This document shows, one piece after another, positions 54,139 to 61,298 of a stretch of 64,000 nucleotides of DNA; positions within the stretch are counted from its first letter, which is position 1; each line of letters begins with the position of its first letter. The position numbers and the translations under genes are program-made. Source of the stretch: Senegalimassilia anaerobia JC110 (GTDB lineage Bacteria > Actinomycetota > Coriobacteriia > Coriobacteriales > Eggerthellaceae); contig NZ_HE611014.1 in assembly GCF_000236865.1 (NCBI RefSeq), forward strand, positions 512,130 to 576,129, read 5' to 3'. Under the pieces are notes generated by a model that was not told the DNA's origin, did no database searches, and worked only from the letters and a program-made list of their open reading frames with translations.

Positions 54139-55194
54139 ATGGAATATCCCGCATACGTTGCGGCGCTTGATATCGGCGGCACGAAGATCGCCGGCGCGCT
54201 GCTGCGATACGAGCAGATCGACGCTGCCCCTGAAGTCGTGTTTGAAACTCAGGTGCCCACGCAGGCGCAGCGCGGGGGCGGCCCCGTGCTCGTCACCGTG
54301 TGCGATGTGGCGAACACGGTGCTTGCCGAGGCGCGCTCGCGCCGAGAGCGGGTGCTCGGCATCGGCGTGTCCACCGCCGGGCGCGTGGATGCGGTCACGG
54401 GCGGTATCGCGTATGCCAACGAGATTATGCCCGGATGGACCGGCCAGCCCATCAAGGAGCGCTTGCAGGAGTCCTGCGAGCTGCCGGTGTCGGTGCTTAA
54501 CGACGTGCAGGCCCATGCGCTCGGCGAGGCTCGCTGGGGCGCTGCCAGCGGGGCTGATACCTGCATGATGATCGCCGCCGGCACGGGCATCGGCGGCGCC
54601 GTGATCGCCCATGGGCGCTTGGTGCGCGGCAACCACGGTTTCGCCGGAGAAATCGGGCATATCGCCTGCTCGCAGGCTGTGGGTATCCCGTGCGTGTGCG
54701 GCGGTGCCGGTCATTTGGAGCTGGTGGCGTCGGGAAGCGGCATAGAGGCTCGCTATGCCGAGATCACGGGCAACCATATCGATGGCGCCGAGATCTCCCG
54801 CCGTGCAGCTGAAGGCGAGCCTGCGGCGCACAAGGTGATCATGACGGCGGGCATCGCCCTGGGCGAGGCCATCGCGGGCATCACGAACCTGCTCGATCCC
54901 GATATGGTGGTTATCGGCGGCTCGGTGCCCAAGGCGGGCACGAAGTGGCGTGCGGCGGTGCAGGAGGGCTTCGAGCGTCAAATCCCGCTGGCGCAGCGTA
55001 GTCTGCCTATCCTTGCTGCCGAGCTGGGCGGGCACGCTCCGCTTATCGGCGCGGCAGAGGATCTGCTTGACTACTTGGAGGATGTCGAGGCTCAGCAGGA
55101 GCTCGACGAGTTTGACGACGTCGAGGACATCGAAGCGTCTGACGAGTTGCATAACCCCCAGGAGCACCTGGATATGGAAGATCCGCAGGAGTAG
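54139..55194 (+). CDS. ROK family sugar kinase, probable N-acetylmannosamine kinase
   Basis: The 351-residue protein has the ATP-binding start ALDIGGTKIAGALL, the second glycine motif AAGTGIGGAVI, and the ROK zinc motif GEIGHIACSQAVGIPCVCGG. Placed before nanE and after a NanA-like gene, it is probably NanK, phosphorylating ManNAc; glucokinase or GlcNAc kinase are alternatives. The last 40 or so residues are strikingly acidic (Asp/Glu in about half of positions) and lie beyond the normal ROK end. GGGAAGGG lies near ATG 54139. A strong terminator precedes the gene, so it has its own transcript. Confidence 0.85.
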   Translation: MEYPAYVAALDIGGTKIAGALLRYEQIDAAPEVVFETQVPTQAQRGGGPVLVTVCDVANTVLAEARSRRERVLGIGVSTAGRVDAVTGGIAYANEIMPGWTGQPIKERLQESCELPVSVLNDVQAHALGEARWGAASGADTCMMIAAGTGIGGAVIAHGRLVRGNHGFAGEIGHIACSQAVGIPCVCGGAGHLELVASGSGIEARYAEITGNHIDGAEISRRAAEGEPAAHKVIMTAGIALGEAIAGITNLLDPDMVVIGGSVPKAGTKWRAAVQEGFERQIPLAQRSLPILAAELGGHAPLIGAAEDLLDYLEDVEAQQELDEFDDVEDIEASDELHNPQEHLDMEDPQE

Positions 55195-55277
55195 TTCCCT
55201 CGGTAAATCGCAGCGCCCGACGCCGTGGATTCGCGGCTACGGGCGCCGCTTGTTTAAGATCGTGAAAGGATGGGGAA

Positions 55278-55958
55278 ATGGATCCCATTATCGAGCAATT
55301 GCGCGGCAAGGTCATCGCCAGCTGCCAAGCGTATATGGGCGAGCCGCTGCGCCACCCCGAGACCATGGCGCAGATGGCCCGTGCGTGCGAGCTGGGCGGC
55401 GCTGGCGGCATCCGCTGCCAGGGCCTGTCCGATATCGCGGCCATCAAAGGCCGCACTGAGGTGCCTGTCATCGGCATCTGGAAGGAAGGCCACGAGGGCG
55501 TCTACATCACGCCCACGCTGCGTCATGCGCGCGCCTGCGTGATGGCAGGCGCCGACATCGTGGCAATCGACGCTACCGATCGCCCGCGCCCCGACGGCAA
55601 GACGCTTGAGGACACGGTGCGTCCGCTGAAGGAGGAGGGCGTGCTCGTGATGGCGGACTGCTCCACCATCGAGGACATCCGCCATGCGTTCGCCATCGGC
55701 TGCGATATCGCCTCCACCACGCTCTCGCACCCTGGCGCCGCCATCGACTGCGGCATGGCTGACGGCCCGGATGTGGCGCTGGTGCGCCAGGCCGTGGAGG
55801 AGTTCCCCGACAAGCCTGTCATCTGCGAGGGCCGCGTGCATACGCCTGCCGACGCCAAGGCTGCCATGGATGCCGGCGCGTGGGCTGTCGTGGTCGGCAC
55901 CGCCATCACGCACCCCACCAGCATCACCAGCTGGTTCGTGGAGGCTGCTAGCAAGTAG
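55278..55958 (+). CDS. nanE: N-acetylmannosamine-6-phosphate 2-epimerase
   Basis: NanE converts ManNAc-6-phosphate to GlcNAc-6-phosphate, linking sialate breakdown to NagA. The 226-residue barrel shows RGKVIASCQAY, GGAGGIRCQG, VPVIGIWKEG, VAIDATDRPRPDG, ADCSTIED, CEGRVHTPADAKAAMDAGAWAVVVGTAIT, all diagnostic for NanE. GAAAGGA precedes the ATG and a strong terminator follows. Confidence 0.95.
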   Translation: MDPIIEQLRGKVIASCQAYMGEPLRHPETMAQMARACELGGAGGIRCQGLSDIAAIKGRTEVPVIGIWKEGHEGVYITPTLRHARACVMAGADIVAIDATDRPRPDGKTLEDTVRPLKEEGVLVMADCSTIEDIRHAFAIGCDIASTTLSHPGAAIDCGMADGPDVALVRQAVEEFPDKPVICEGRVHTPADAKAAMDAGAWAVVVGTAITHPTSITSWFVEAASK

Positions 55959-55976
55959 GTTTTAGCAGTCCCATCG

Positions 55977-56012
55977 GAAGCCCCGGCTTTTGTTGGCCGG
56001 GGCTTCTTTTTG
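55977..56012 (+). terminator. Strong terminator after nanE
   Basis: GAAGCCCCGGC (55977-55987) and GCCGGGGCTTC (55996-56006) pair with an eight-base loop, followed by TTTTTG. Confidence 0.88.
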
Positions 56013-56020
56013 TCCCGTTC

Positions 56021-56138
56021 GATGAGTCCTTGCTCGGTTCCCCAGTCGCTCAGACAGTCCTCGCTTGGCGGAACAGTCCACTGGACTGTTCCAGTCGCTG
56101 CGGAACTCGCTTTATGAGGTACCGAGCAAGGGCTCATC
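56021..56138. repeat. 118-bp imperfect palindromic element between nanE and the ABC importer
   Basis: The outer arms (56021-56041 and 56118-56138) are inverted copies matching at 19 of 21 bases. At the centre GGAACAGTCCA and TGGACTGTTCC (56070-56092) form an 11-bp perfect inverted repeat around one base. The middle parts share the short motif CCAGTCGCT. No open frame is credible inside. It resembles a MITE- or REP-like element, or a large hairpin. Confidence 0.65.
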
Positions 56139-56218
56139 TGTGTTACTCGGATTGTTGGCTCGCCGATAACAAGGGCTTCCTAGGTTATATGTTATTGCTT
56201 CTGAAATCCAAGCAAATG

Positions 56219-56260
56219 AAAATCGCCCCCGCTGCTCTTGCGAGCGGCGGGGGCGATTGC
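56219..56260 (-). terminator. Terminator of the minus-strand ABC operon
   Basis: On the minus strand AATCGCCCCCGC and GCGGGGGCGATT pair around an inner CTC/GAG helix and are followed by TTTTCATTTG. Confidence 0.85.
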
Positions 56261-56289
56261 GTTTCCCGTTAGGTTAGCCCGTTGGAAGG

Positions 56290-57138
56290 CTACTTGCCCA
56301 ATTCGGGATGGAGCAGGGAGGGGGCGGCGCCCAGGAGCAGGCGCGTGTAGTCGTCCTTGGGGTTGTTGAAGATCTGCTCAGCGGTGCCGCGCTCAACGGC
56401 CTGACCATGGTTCATGACGATGATCTGGTCGGAGATGTAGCGCACCGTCTGGATGTCATGGCTGATGAACACCATGGCAAGGTTGAGCTCCTTCTTCAGA
56501 TCCATCAGCAGGTTGAGGATCTGGGCGCGCACGGACACGTCGAGTGCCGAGGTGGGCTCGTCGGCGATGATGGCGTCGGGTTTCAGGGACAGCGCACGGG
56601 CGATTGCCACGCGCTGACGCTGGCCGCCGGACATCTGGCCGGGCAGCGCCTCAAGGACGCTGTTGGGAAGGCCCACCATCTCGATGAGCTCGCGCACGCG
56701 AGCCTCGCGGGACTTCGCGTCGCCCACCTTGTGCACGATCATGGGGTCCATTAGCTGCTCGCGGACGGTCATGCGCGCGTTCAGGGCCGTTGCCGGGTCC
56801 TGGAACACGACGGAGATGACGCGGCCGATGATCTTACGCTGCGCTGCGGTGCGCTTCGTGACATCGGTGCCCTTGAAGTACACATGACCGGACGTGGGGG
56901 TCTGCAGACCGCACATGACGTTGGCCGTAGTGGACTTGCCGCAGCCGGACTCGCCGACGATGCCGATGGTCTGGCCCGGCATGAGCTTCAGGGACAGGCC
57001 GTTGACGGCGTGGACCTTGTTGGGGTGCAGCAGGGAGCCGGTACGCGTCTTGAACACCACGTGGATATCATCAAGGAAGATGATAGGCGTCTGCTCGTCG
57101 TTGTTGGCGACGGCTGCACTGTTGGTTGCTTCGGCCAT
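56290..57138 (-). CDS. ABC importer ATP-binding protein (DppF/SiaI type)
   Basis: The 282-residue ATPase shows Walker A GESGCGKST, the Q-loop FQDPATAL, signature MSGGQRQRVA, Walker B IIADEPTSALD and the H-loop ISHD, in the oligopeptide-type subfamily with an N-terminal strand that spans the Opp motif. It is the last gene of the importer and its start overlaps the previous gene by one base, so the two are coupled. In Corynebacterium this position is taken by SiaI of the SiaEFGI sialic-acid importer. The peptide-importer alternative cannot be excluded. Confidence 0.85.
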   Translation of the reverse strand: MAEATNSAAVANNDEQTPIIFLDDIHVVFKTRTGSLLHPNKVHAVNGLSLKLMPGQTIGIVGESGCGKSTTANVMCGLQTPTSGHVYFKGTDVTKRTAAQRKIIGRVISVVFQDPATALNARMTVREQLMDPMIVHKVGDAKSREARVRELIEMVGLPNSVLEALPGQMSGGQRQRVAIARALSLKPDAIIADEPTSALDVSVRAQILNLLMDLKKELNLAMVFISHDIQTVRYISDQIIVMNHGQAVERGTAEQIFNNPKDDYTRLLLGAAPSLLHPELGK

Positions 57139-59159
57139 TAGTTCGCACCTCCCGTGAGATAAGGCTTGACGCCGATGCGCTTCAGCTCGCTGTCAGGCAG
57201 CTCGGCGTAGTAGTGGTCGGAATTCGCCACACGCTTGAGCATGGGTCGCACGTTCGACGTCTTGTCCGGATGGCTGGAGCGCGGACGGAAGCGGTCGCCT
57301 TCGGGGAAGTCCTTCGGCGAAGGTACCGAGCCGGGAACCTGATGCAGGCGCGCACCGCCGGCCTCGATGGACAGAACGGAGCCGAGCAGGCCGCGCGTGT
57401 ACTCGTGGATGGGGTTGGTGAGGATCTCCTTCACCGGGCCCTGCTCCACAACCTGGCCAGCGTACATGACGGTGATGGAGTTGGCGACCTCGGCAACAAG
57501 CGCCAGGTCGTGGCTCACGAACACCATGGCGAAGCCAAGCTCGTGCTGCAGCTTGTTCAGCAGGTCGATGACCTGCTTCTGGACCGTCACGTCAAGGGCG
57601 GTGGTGGGCTCGTCGGCGATGACCAGCTTGGGGTCGCGCGTCAGGGCCATGGCGATGAGCACGCGCTGGCGCTGGCCGCCGGAGAGCTCGTGCGGATAGG
57701 AATCCAGCGTGCGCTTTGGGTCCAGGCCGACCAGCTCGAGCAGCTCCTCGGCGGTACGGGTGCCGCCGCGCTTGGTCAGCTGCTTCATCTGAGAGCGGAT
57801 GAGCATGGAGGGGTTGAGCGAGGACAGGGCGTCCTGGTAGACCATGGCGATCTCGCGGCCGCGCAGCTCGTTCATCTCCTTGTCGGAGAGGTTGAGCAGG
57901 TTCTTGCCGTCGTACATGATCTCGCCGGAGATTTCGGCCTTCTTGTCCAGCAGGCCCATGATGGCCAGGCTGGTGATGGACTTGCCGCAGCCGGACTCGC
58001 CCACAAGGCCCATGGTCTGGCGCGGGCGCACCACGAAGCTGACATGGTCGACCACGTTCACATCGCCATGGCGGGGGAACTTGATGCACAGGTCCTTGAC
58101 TTCCAGGATGGGCGGCACGTCGGTGCGGGCCTCGAAGCGGTCGGTGCGCGTAAGCTCGGCTTCCTTAAGGGCGGCCAGGCGCTTGTTGAGCATGTCGGCC
58201 TGAGCAGCGTAGGCCAGCGTCGGGTCGGCGACCATACGATCGGCCTCGCGGTCCTTGTTCAGGTCGTTCTCGTCGACCTTCACGGCGCTCTTCGGCGCGG
58301 CGATGGCGTCGGTGATGCCCTCGGAGACGATGTTGAGGCACAGAACGGTCAGCATGATCATGATGCCGGGGAACAGCGCCTGCCACCAACGGCCGGCCAG
58401 CACGCCGTTGCGGGCGTCGGCCAGGATGTTGCCCCAGGTGGGGGTGGGCTCGGGGATGCCGGCGCTGATGAAGGCCAGGGAGGCCTCGAACACGATGGCG
58501 TCTGCCACGAGCACGATGGTGAACACGAGGACGGGAGCCACGCAATTGCGCACGACGTGCTTCCACAGGATCCACGGGGCGCGGGCGCCGGAGACGACGA
58601 CTGCGCGGACGTAGTCCTGGTTGTACTCGCTCATGACGTTGGCGCGCACGATACGGGCGATCTGCGGGATGTACAGAAAGCCGATCGCGAAGATGAGCGA
58701 AGGTACGGAGTTGCCGAACACCACGATGAAGGTTGCGGCAAGCGCGATGCCGGGGAAGGACATGATGATGTCCAGGATGCGCATGATGACGTTGGCGATG
58801 CGCGGGCGCACGACGGCGGCGATAGCGCCGATGATGGAGCCCACGACCAGTGCGAAGCCGGTAGCGCCCAGGCCGATGACCAGGGAGTACTTAGCGCCGC
58901 ACATCAGGCGGGACATAACGTCGCGGCCCTTGTCGTCGGTGCCGAACAGGTGCGCGGAATCAGGCGCGCAGAACGAGGTGAAGATCTCGTAGGGGCTGTA
59001 GGGCGCGATGAAGTCGGCGAGTGCGGCCACTACGATGATAGCGATGAGGATGACCAGCGAGATACGCGCGCCGATGGTCATGTTCTTCCAGCGACGGAAG
59101 CGGACCTTGCCGGCGCCGTCCTCCATCTTCTTGGTGAGGTCGCCACGAAGTTGAACCAT
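57138..59159 (-). CDS. Fused ABC permease and ATP-binding protein (DppC-DppD / SiaG type)
   Basis: The 673-residue protein is a natural fusion. Residues 1 to about 290 are a DppC-like permease with six hydrophobic segments, HLFGTDDKGRDV and the EAA-type loop VRAVVVSGARAPWILWKHV. A linker of about 60 residues rich in charged residues leads into an ATPase from about residue 352, with GESGCGKSITS, LSGGQRQRVLIAMAL, VIADEPTTALDVT and VSHD. The Opp/Dpp C-terminal extension is present. Family-5 ABC importers with this fusion include SiaG-type sialate transporters. It lies four bases after the partner permease gene. Confidence 0.88.
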   Translation of the reverse strand: MVQLRGDLTKKMEDGAGKVRFRRWKNMTIGARISLVILIAIIVVAALADFIAPYSPYEIFTSFCAPDSAHLFGTDDKGRDVMSRLMCGAKYSLVIGLGATGFALVVGSIIGAIAAVVRPRIANVIMRILDIIMSFPGIALAATFIVVFGNSVPSLIFAIGFLYIPQIARIVRANVMSEYNQDYVRAVVVSGARAPWILWKHVVRNCVAPVLVFTIVLVADAIVFEASLAFISAGIPEPTPTWGNILADARNGVLAGRWWQALFPGIMIMLTVLCLNIVSEGITDAIAAPKSAVKVDENDLNKDREADRMVADPTLAYAAQADMLNKRLAALKEAELTRTDRFEARTDVPPILEVKDLCIKFPRHGDVNVVDHVSFVVRPRQTMGLVGESGCGKSITSLAIMGLLDKKAEISGEIMYDGKNLLNLSDKEMNELRGREIAMVYQDALSSLNPSMLIRSQMKQLTKRGGTRTAEELLELVGLDPKRTLDSYPHELSGGQRQRVLIAMALTRDPKLVIADEPTTALDVTVQKQVIDLLNKLQHELGFAMVFVSHDLALVAEVANSITVMYAGQVVEQGPVKEILTNPIHEYTRGLLGSVLSIEAGGARLHQVPGSVPSPKDFPEGDRFRPRSSHPDKTSNVRPMLKRVANSDHYYAELPDSELKRIGVKPYLTGGAN

Positions 59160-59162
59160 ACT

Positions 59163-60119
59163 CTACACCGTCCTAATTCGCGGATCGATAAGGATGTAGA
59201 GCATGTCGACGATGACGTTCACGATGATGAACGTGATGGCGACGACGAGAACGACACCCTGAACCAACATGACGTAATTCGAAGTAACGCCGGAGACGAT
59301 GGCCATGCCCATGCCCGGAAGGGCGAAGATGACCTCGAGGACCACGGCGCCGCCGATCATGTAGCCGAACTTCAGGCCAAGCACGGTGACGGGCGTGATC
59401 AGGGCGTTGCGCAGCACGTTGCGGGCGACGACGGTGCCGTAGGGGATGCCGAAGCCGCGGGCGGTGCGCACGTAGTCCTTATCGAGCTCCTCGACCATGG
59501 ACGTGCGGATGATGCGCGTCATCTGGCCGGTCAGCGGCACGGCAAGGGCGATGCCGGGCATGGCCATGCGCGCAAGCCATCCACCGGGGTCTTGCGTGAG
59601 CGCAGGCAGGGCGCCGGAGGCCGGCAGCAGGTGCAGCGTGGAGGAGAACAGCAGGATGAACAGCACCGACAGCCAGAACGACGGCGTGGCGATGCAGGCG
59701 ATGGAGAAGATGCGGATGACCTGGTCGGGCCAGCGGTCGCGATACAGGGCGGAAACGACGCCGAGGATGGCGCTGGCGACGATGGCGATGATGAAGCCGA
59801 AGAAGCCGAGCTGCAGCGTGATGGGCAGCGCGGTGGCGATGCGAGCGGACACGGACTGGTTCGAGGGACCGAACGTGCCCAGATCGCCATGGAAGAAGCC
59901 GACCATGTAGTCGCCGTAGCGAACGATCAGCGGATCGTTGAGGCCGTGCTCGACGCGGTAGGCCTCCAACTGGTCGGGTGACGCGTTTTCGCCAAGCGCC
60001 GAGAAGGCGGGGTCGATAGGCGAAAGCGACATCAGGAAGAAGACGAGAACGGTGACACCGAACACCATGATGGGCAGCCAAAGCAGGCGATTGCCGATCA
60101 GTCGAAGCAGGTTGTTCAC
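59163..60119 (-). CDS. ABC importer permease (DppB/SiaF type)
   Basis: The 318-residue permease has six hydrophobic segments, the N-terminal DppB pattern PIMVFGVTVLVFFLMSLSPIDP, FGPSNQSVSA and the EAA motif DYVRTARGFGIPYGTVVARNVLRNALIP-like. It starts with GTG at 60119 behind AAAGGAGGGG, a very strong ribosome binding site; the longer ATG frame at 60146 overlaps this site and is less likely. The fused permease-ATPase gene begins four bases downstream. Confidence 0.86.
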   Translation of the reverse strand: MNNLLRLIGNRLLWLPIMVFGVTVLVFFLMSLSPIDPAFSALGENASPDQLEAYRVEHGLNDPLIVRYGDYMVGFFHGDLGTFGPSNQSVSARIATALPITLQLGFFGFIIAIVASAILGVVSALYRDRWPDQVIRIFSIACIATPSFWLSVLFILLFSSTLHLLPASGALPALTQDPGGWLARMAMPGIALAVPLTGQMTRIIRTSMVEELDKDYVRTARGFGIPYGTVVARNVLRNALITPVTVLGLKFGYMIGGAVVLEVIFALPGMGMAIVSGVTSNYVMLVQGVVLVVAITFIIVNVIVDMLYILIDPRIRTV

Positions 60120-60167
60120 TCGATCCCCTCCTTTCTGTAGGCTCATAAGAGCATGCTTACGTTACAT

Positions 60168-60204
60168 GGTTTGCCATCGTTCAGCTCACGCAGGCTGGCA
60201 AACC
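60168..60204 (-). promoter_or_regulatory. Inverted repeat near the start of the permease-ATPase transcript
   Basis: GGTTTGCCA (60168-60176) and TGGCAAACC (60196-60204) are perfect inverted nine-base arms 19 bases apart. On the minus strand a TATAAT box lies just upstream at 60211-60216, so the repeat begins near the predicted transcript start. A -35 candidate TGCGAA (17-base spacing) is weak. It could be an operator or a stabilising leader hairpin. Confidence 0.55.
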
Positions 60205-60261
60205 TTCCACATTATACCGATTTGCAAGATTCCTTCGCAGATAAACGGCGAAATAGGATAA

Positions 60262-61164
60262 CTAATCAGCCAGCTGCTTTTCGCAGACATGCCACCAGTT
60301 GTTTCCGGTGCCGCGCGCGTATTCGCAGCCGACGCAGGGTTTCGTGCAGAACTCGGCGCTTCGCATTTCGTCGGGGAACAGGTTGTGCCCGTCGTAAGGG
60401 GTGCGCGGCAGCTCGGGGTCGGCCTGCTCCATGCCGCGGATGAACATGGAAGCCATCTGCTTCATGCCCAGCGCGGTGGGGTGGGTTCCGTCGATGGCGT
60501 CGTAGTCGTAGCCGAACGCCTGCATGTCCACGAGATAGCAGTTGTCGGCGTCGCTGGCGGCAGCGCGGATGATCTTGTTGTACTCATCGACGCAGATGCC
60601 GCGGAACCAACGCGGGGACGTGGGGCGATGCGCGCCTTTCACGCGCCCGGGAAGGAGCGTGGAGACCCAGATGCGGGCGTTCGGGTATTGGGCGTGCATC
60701 GTTGTCAGCATGCGGCGGTAGGATTCCTCGAAGTTGGCAAGGGTTCCTTCGGGGGCCATGCCCGCCACCTTGCCATGGTCCGGGCACTCGGCCGCAAGCT
60801 TCGGCGGAGCGGAAGGCGTTGCCGCGCAGATCTGCGCGTACCCCGAGCCCCAGCCGTAGTCGTTGATGCCGATATGCACGAGGATGTCATCGGGGGTACG
60901 CCCGTCGGCCTGCAGGTGCTCGATGCGCTCGGCCGAGGCGCCGACGGGGAAGTCGCGGCCTTCCACCACGCAGCCCGACCAGGACGCGTTGGCCAGGAAC
61001 TGTCCGTCGAAGTGGTCGATGACCTGACCCCACCAGGTGTCGTGCGGCGTTTTCACGCCGGTGAGCTCAAGCTGCTCGCCTTCGAAGAACACGCGCCAGC
61101 CTTGCGGCAGGATGCCCTCGAAGGAGCTGATGGAGTCTCCGTATACGGAAAACAAACGTGTCAT
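60262..61164 (-). CDS. SGNH/GDSL hydrolase, possible sialate O-acetylesterase
   Basis: The 300-residue protein has the blocks of SGNH hydrolases: YGDSISSFEG with the nucleophile Ser near the start, NASWSG, HIGINDYGWG and DGTHPT with the catalytic His. Its C-terminus has four cysteines (FCTKPCVGCEY and VC) that may bind metal. No signal peptide is visible, so it should act in the cytoplasm. It is flanked by the binding-protein gene and the permease genes of the importer, so I infer that it removes acyl groups from the imported ligand. The ligand itself is not shown by sequence. Confidence 0.82.
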   Translation of the reverse strand: MTRLFSVYGDSISSFEGILPQGWRVFFEGEQLELTGVKTPHDTWWGQVIDHFDGQFLANASWSGCVVEGRDFPVGASAERIEHLQADGRTPDDILVHIGINDYGWGSGYAQICAATPSAPPKLAAECPDHGKVAGMAPEGTLANFEESYRRMLTTMHAQYPNARIWVSTLLPGRVKGAHRPTSPRWFRGICVDEYNKIIRAAASDADNCYLVDMQAFGYDYDAIDGTHPTALGMKQMASMFIRGMEQADPELPRTPYDGHNLFPDEMRSAEFCTKPCVGCEYARGTGNNWWHVCEKQLAD

Positions 61165-61235
61165 GCGGTGATAACCCCCCTAAATCGAATTGACGTGAAC
61201 ATGGTATACGCTTCATGCGCATATGGGGTCAAGAC

Positions 61236-61271
61236 GCAAAGAAAGCCCACCTCGCAATGAGGCGGGCTTTC
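61236..61271 (-). terminator. Terminator after the solute-binding protein gene
   Basis: On the minus strand AAAGCCCGCCTC and GAGGTGGGCTTT pair with one wobble and a five-base loop, followed by CTTTG. It separates the abundant binding-protein message from the esterase and permease genes. Confidence 0.8.
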
Positions 61272-61298
61272 CGGTTGCAGCCTATAACTTGGCGGTTA

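Noticed and set aside
56030-56272. An 80-codon frame within the palindromic element
   Set aside because: Its sequence follows the inverted repeats and has no ribosome binding site or family resemblance.
57126-59981. A 951-codon plus-strand frame opposite the ABC permease and ATPase genes
   Set aside because: Antisense shadow rich in Asp, His and Gly; the minus-strand genes show complete ABC motifs.
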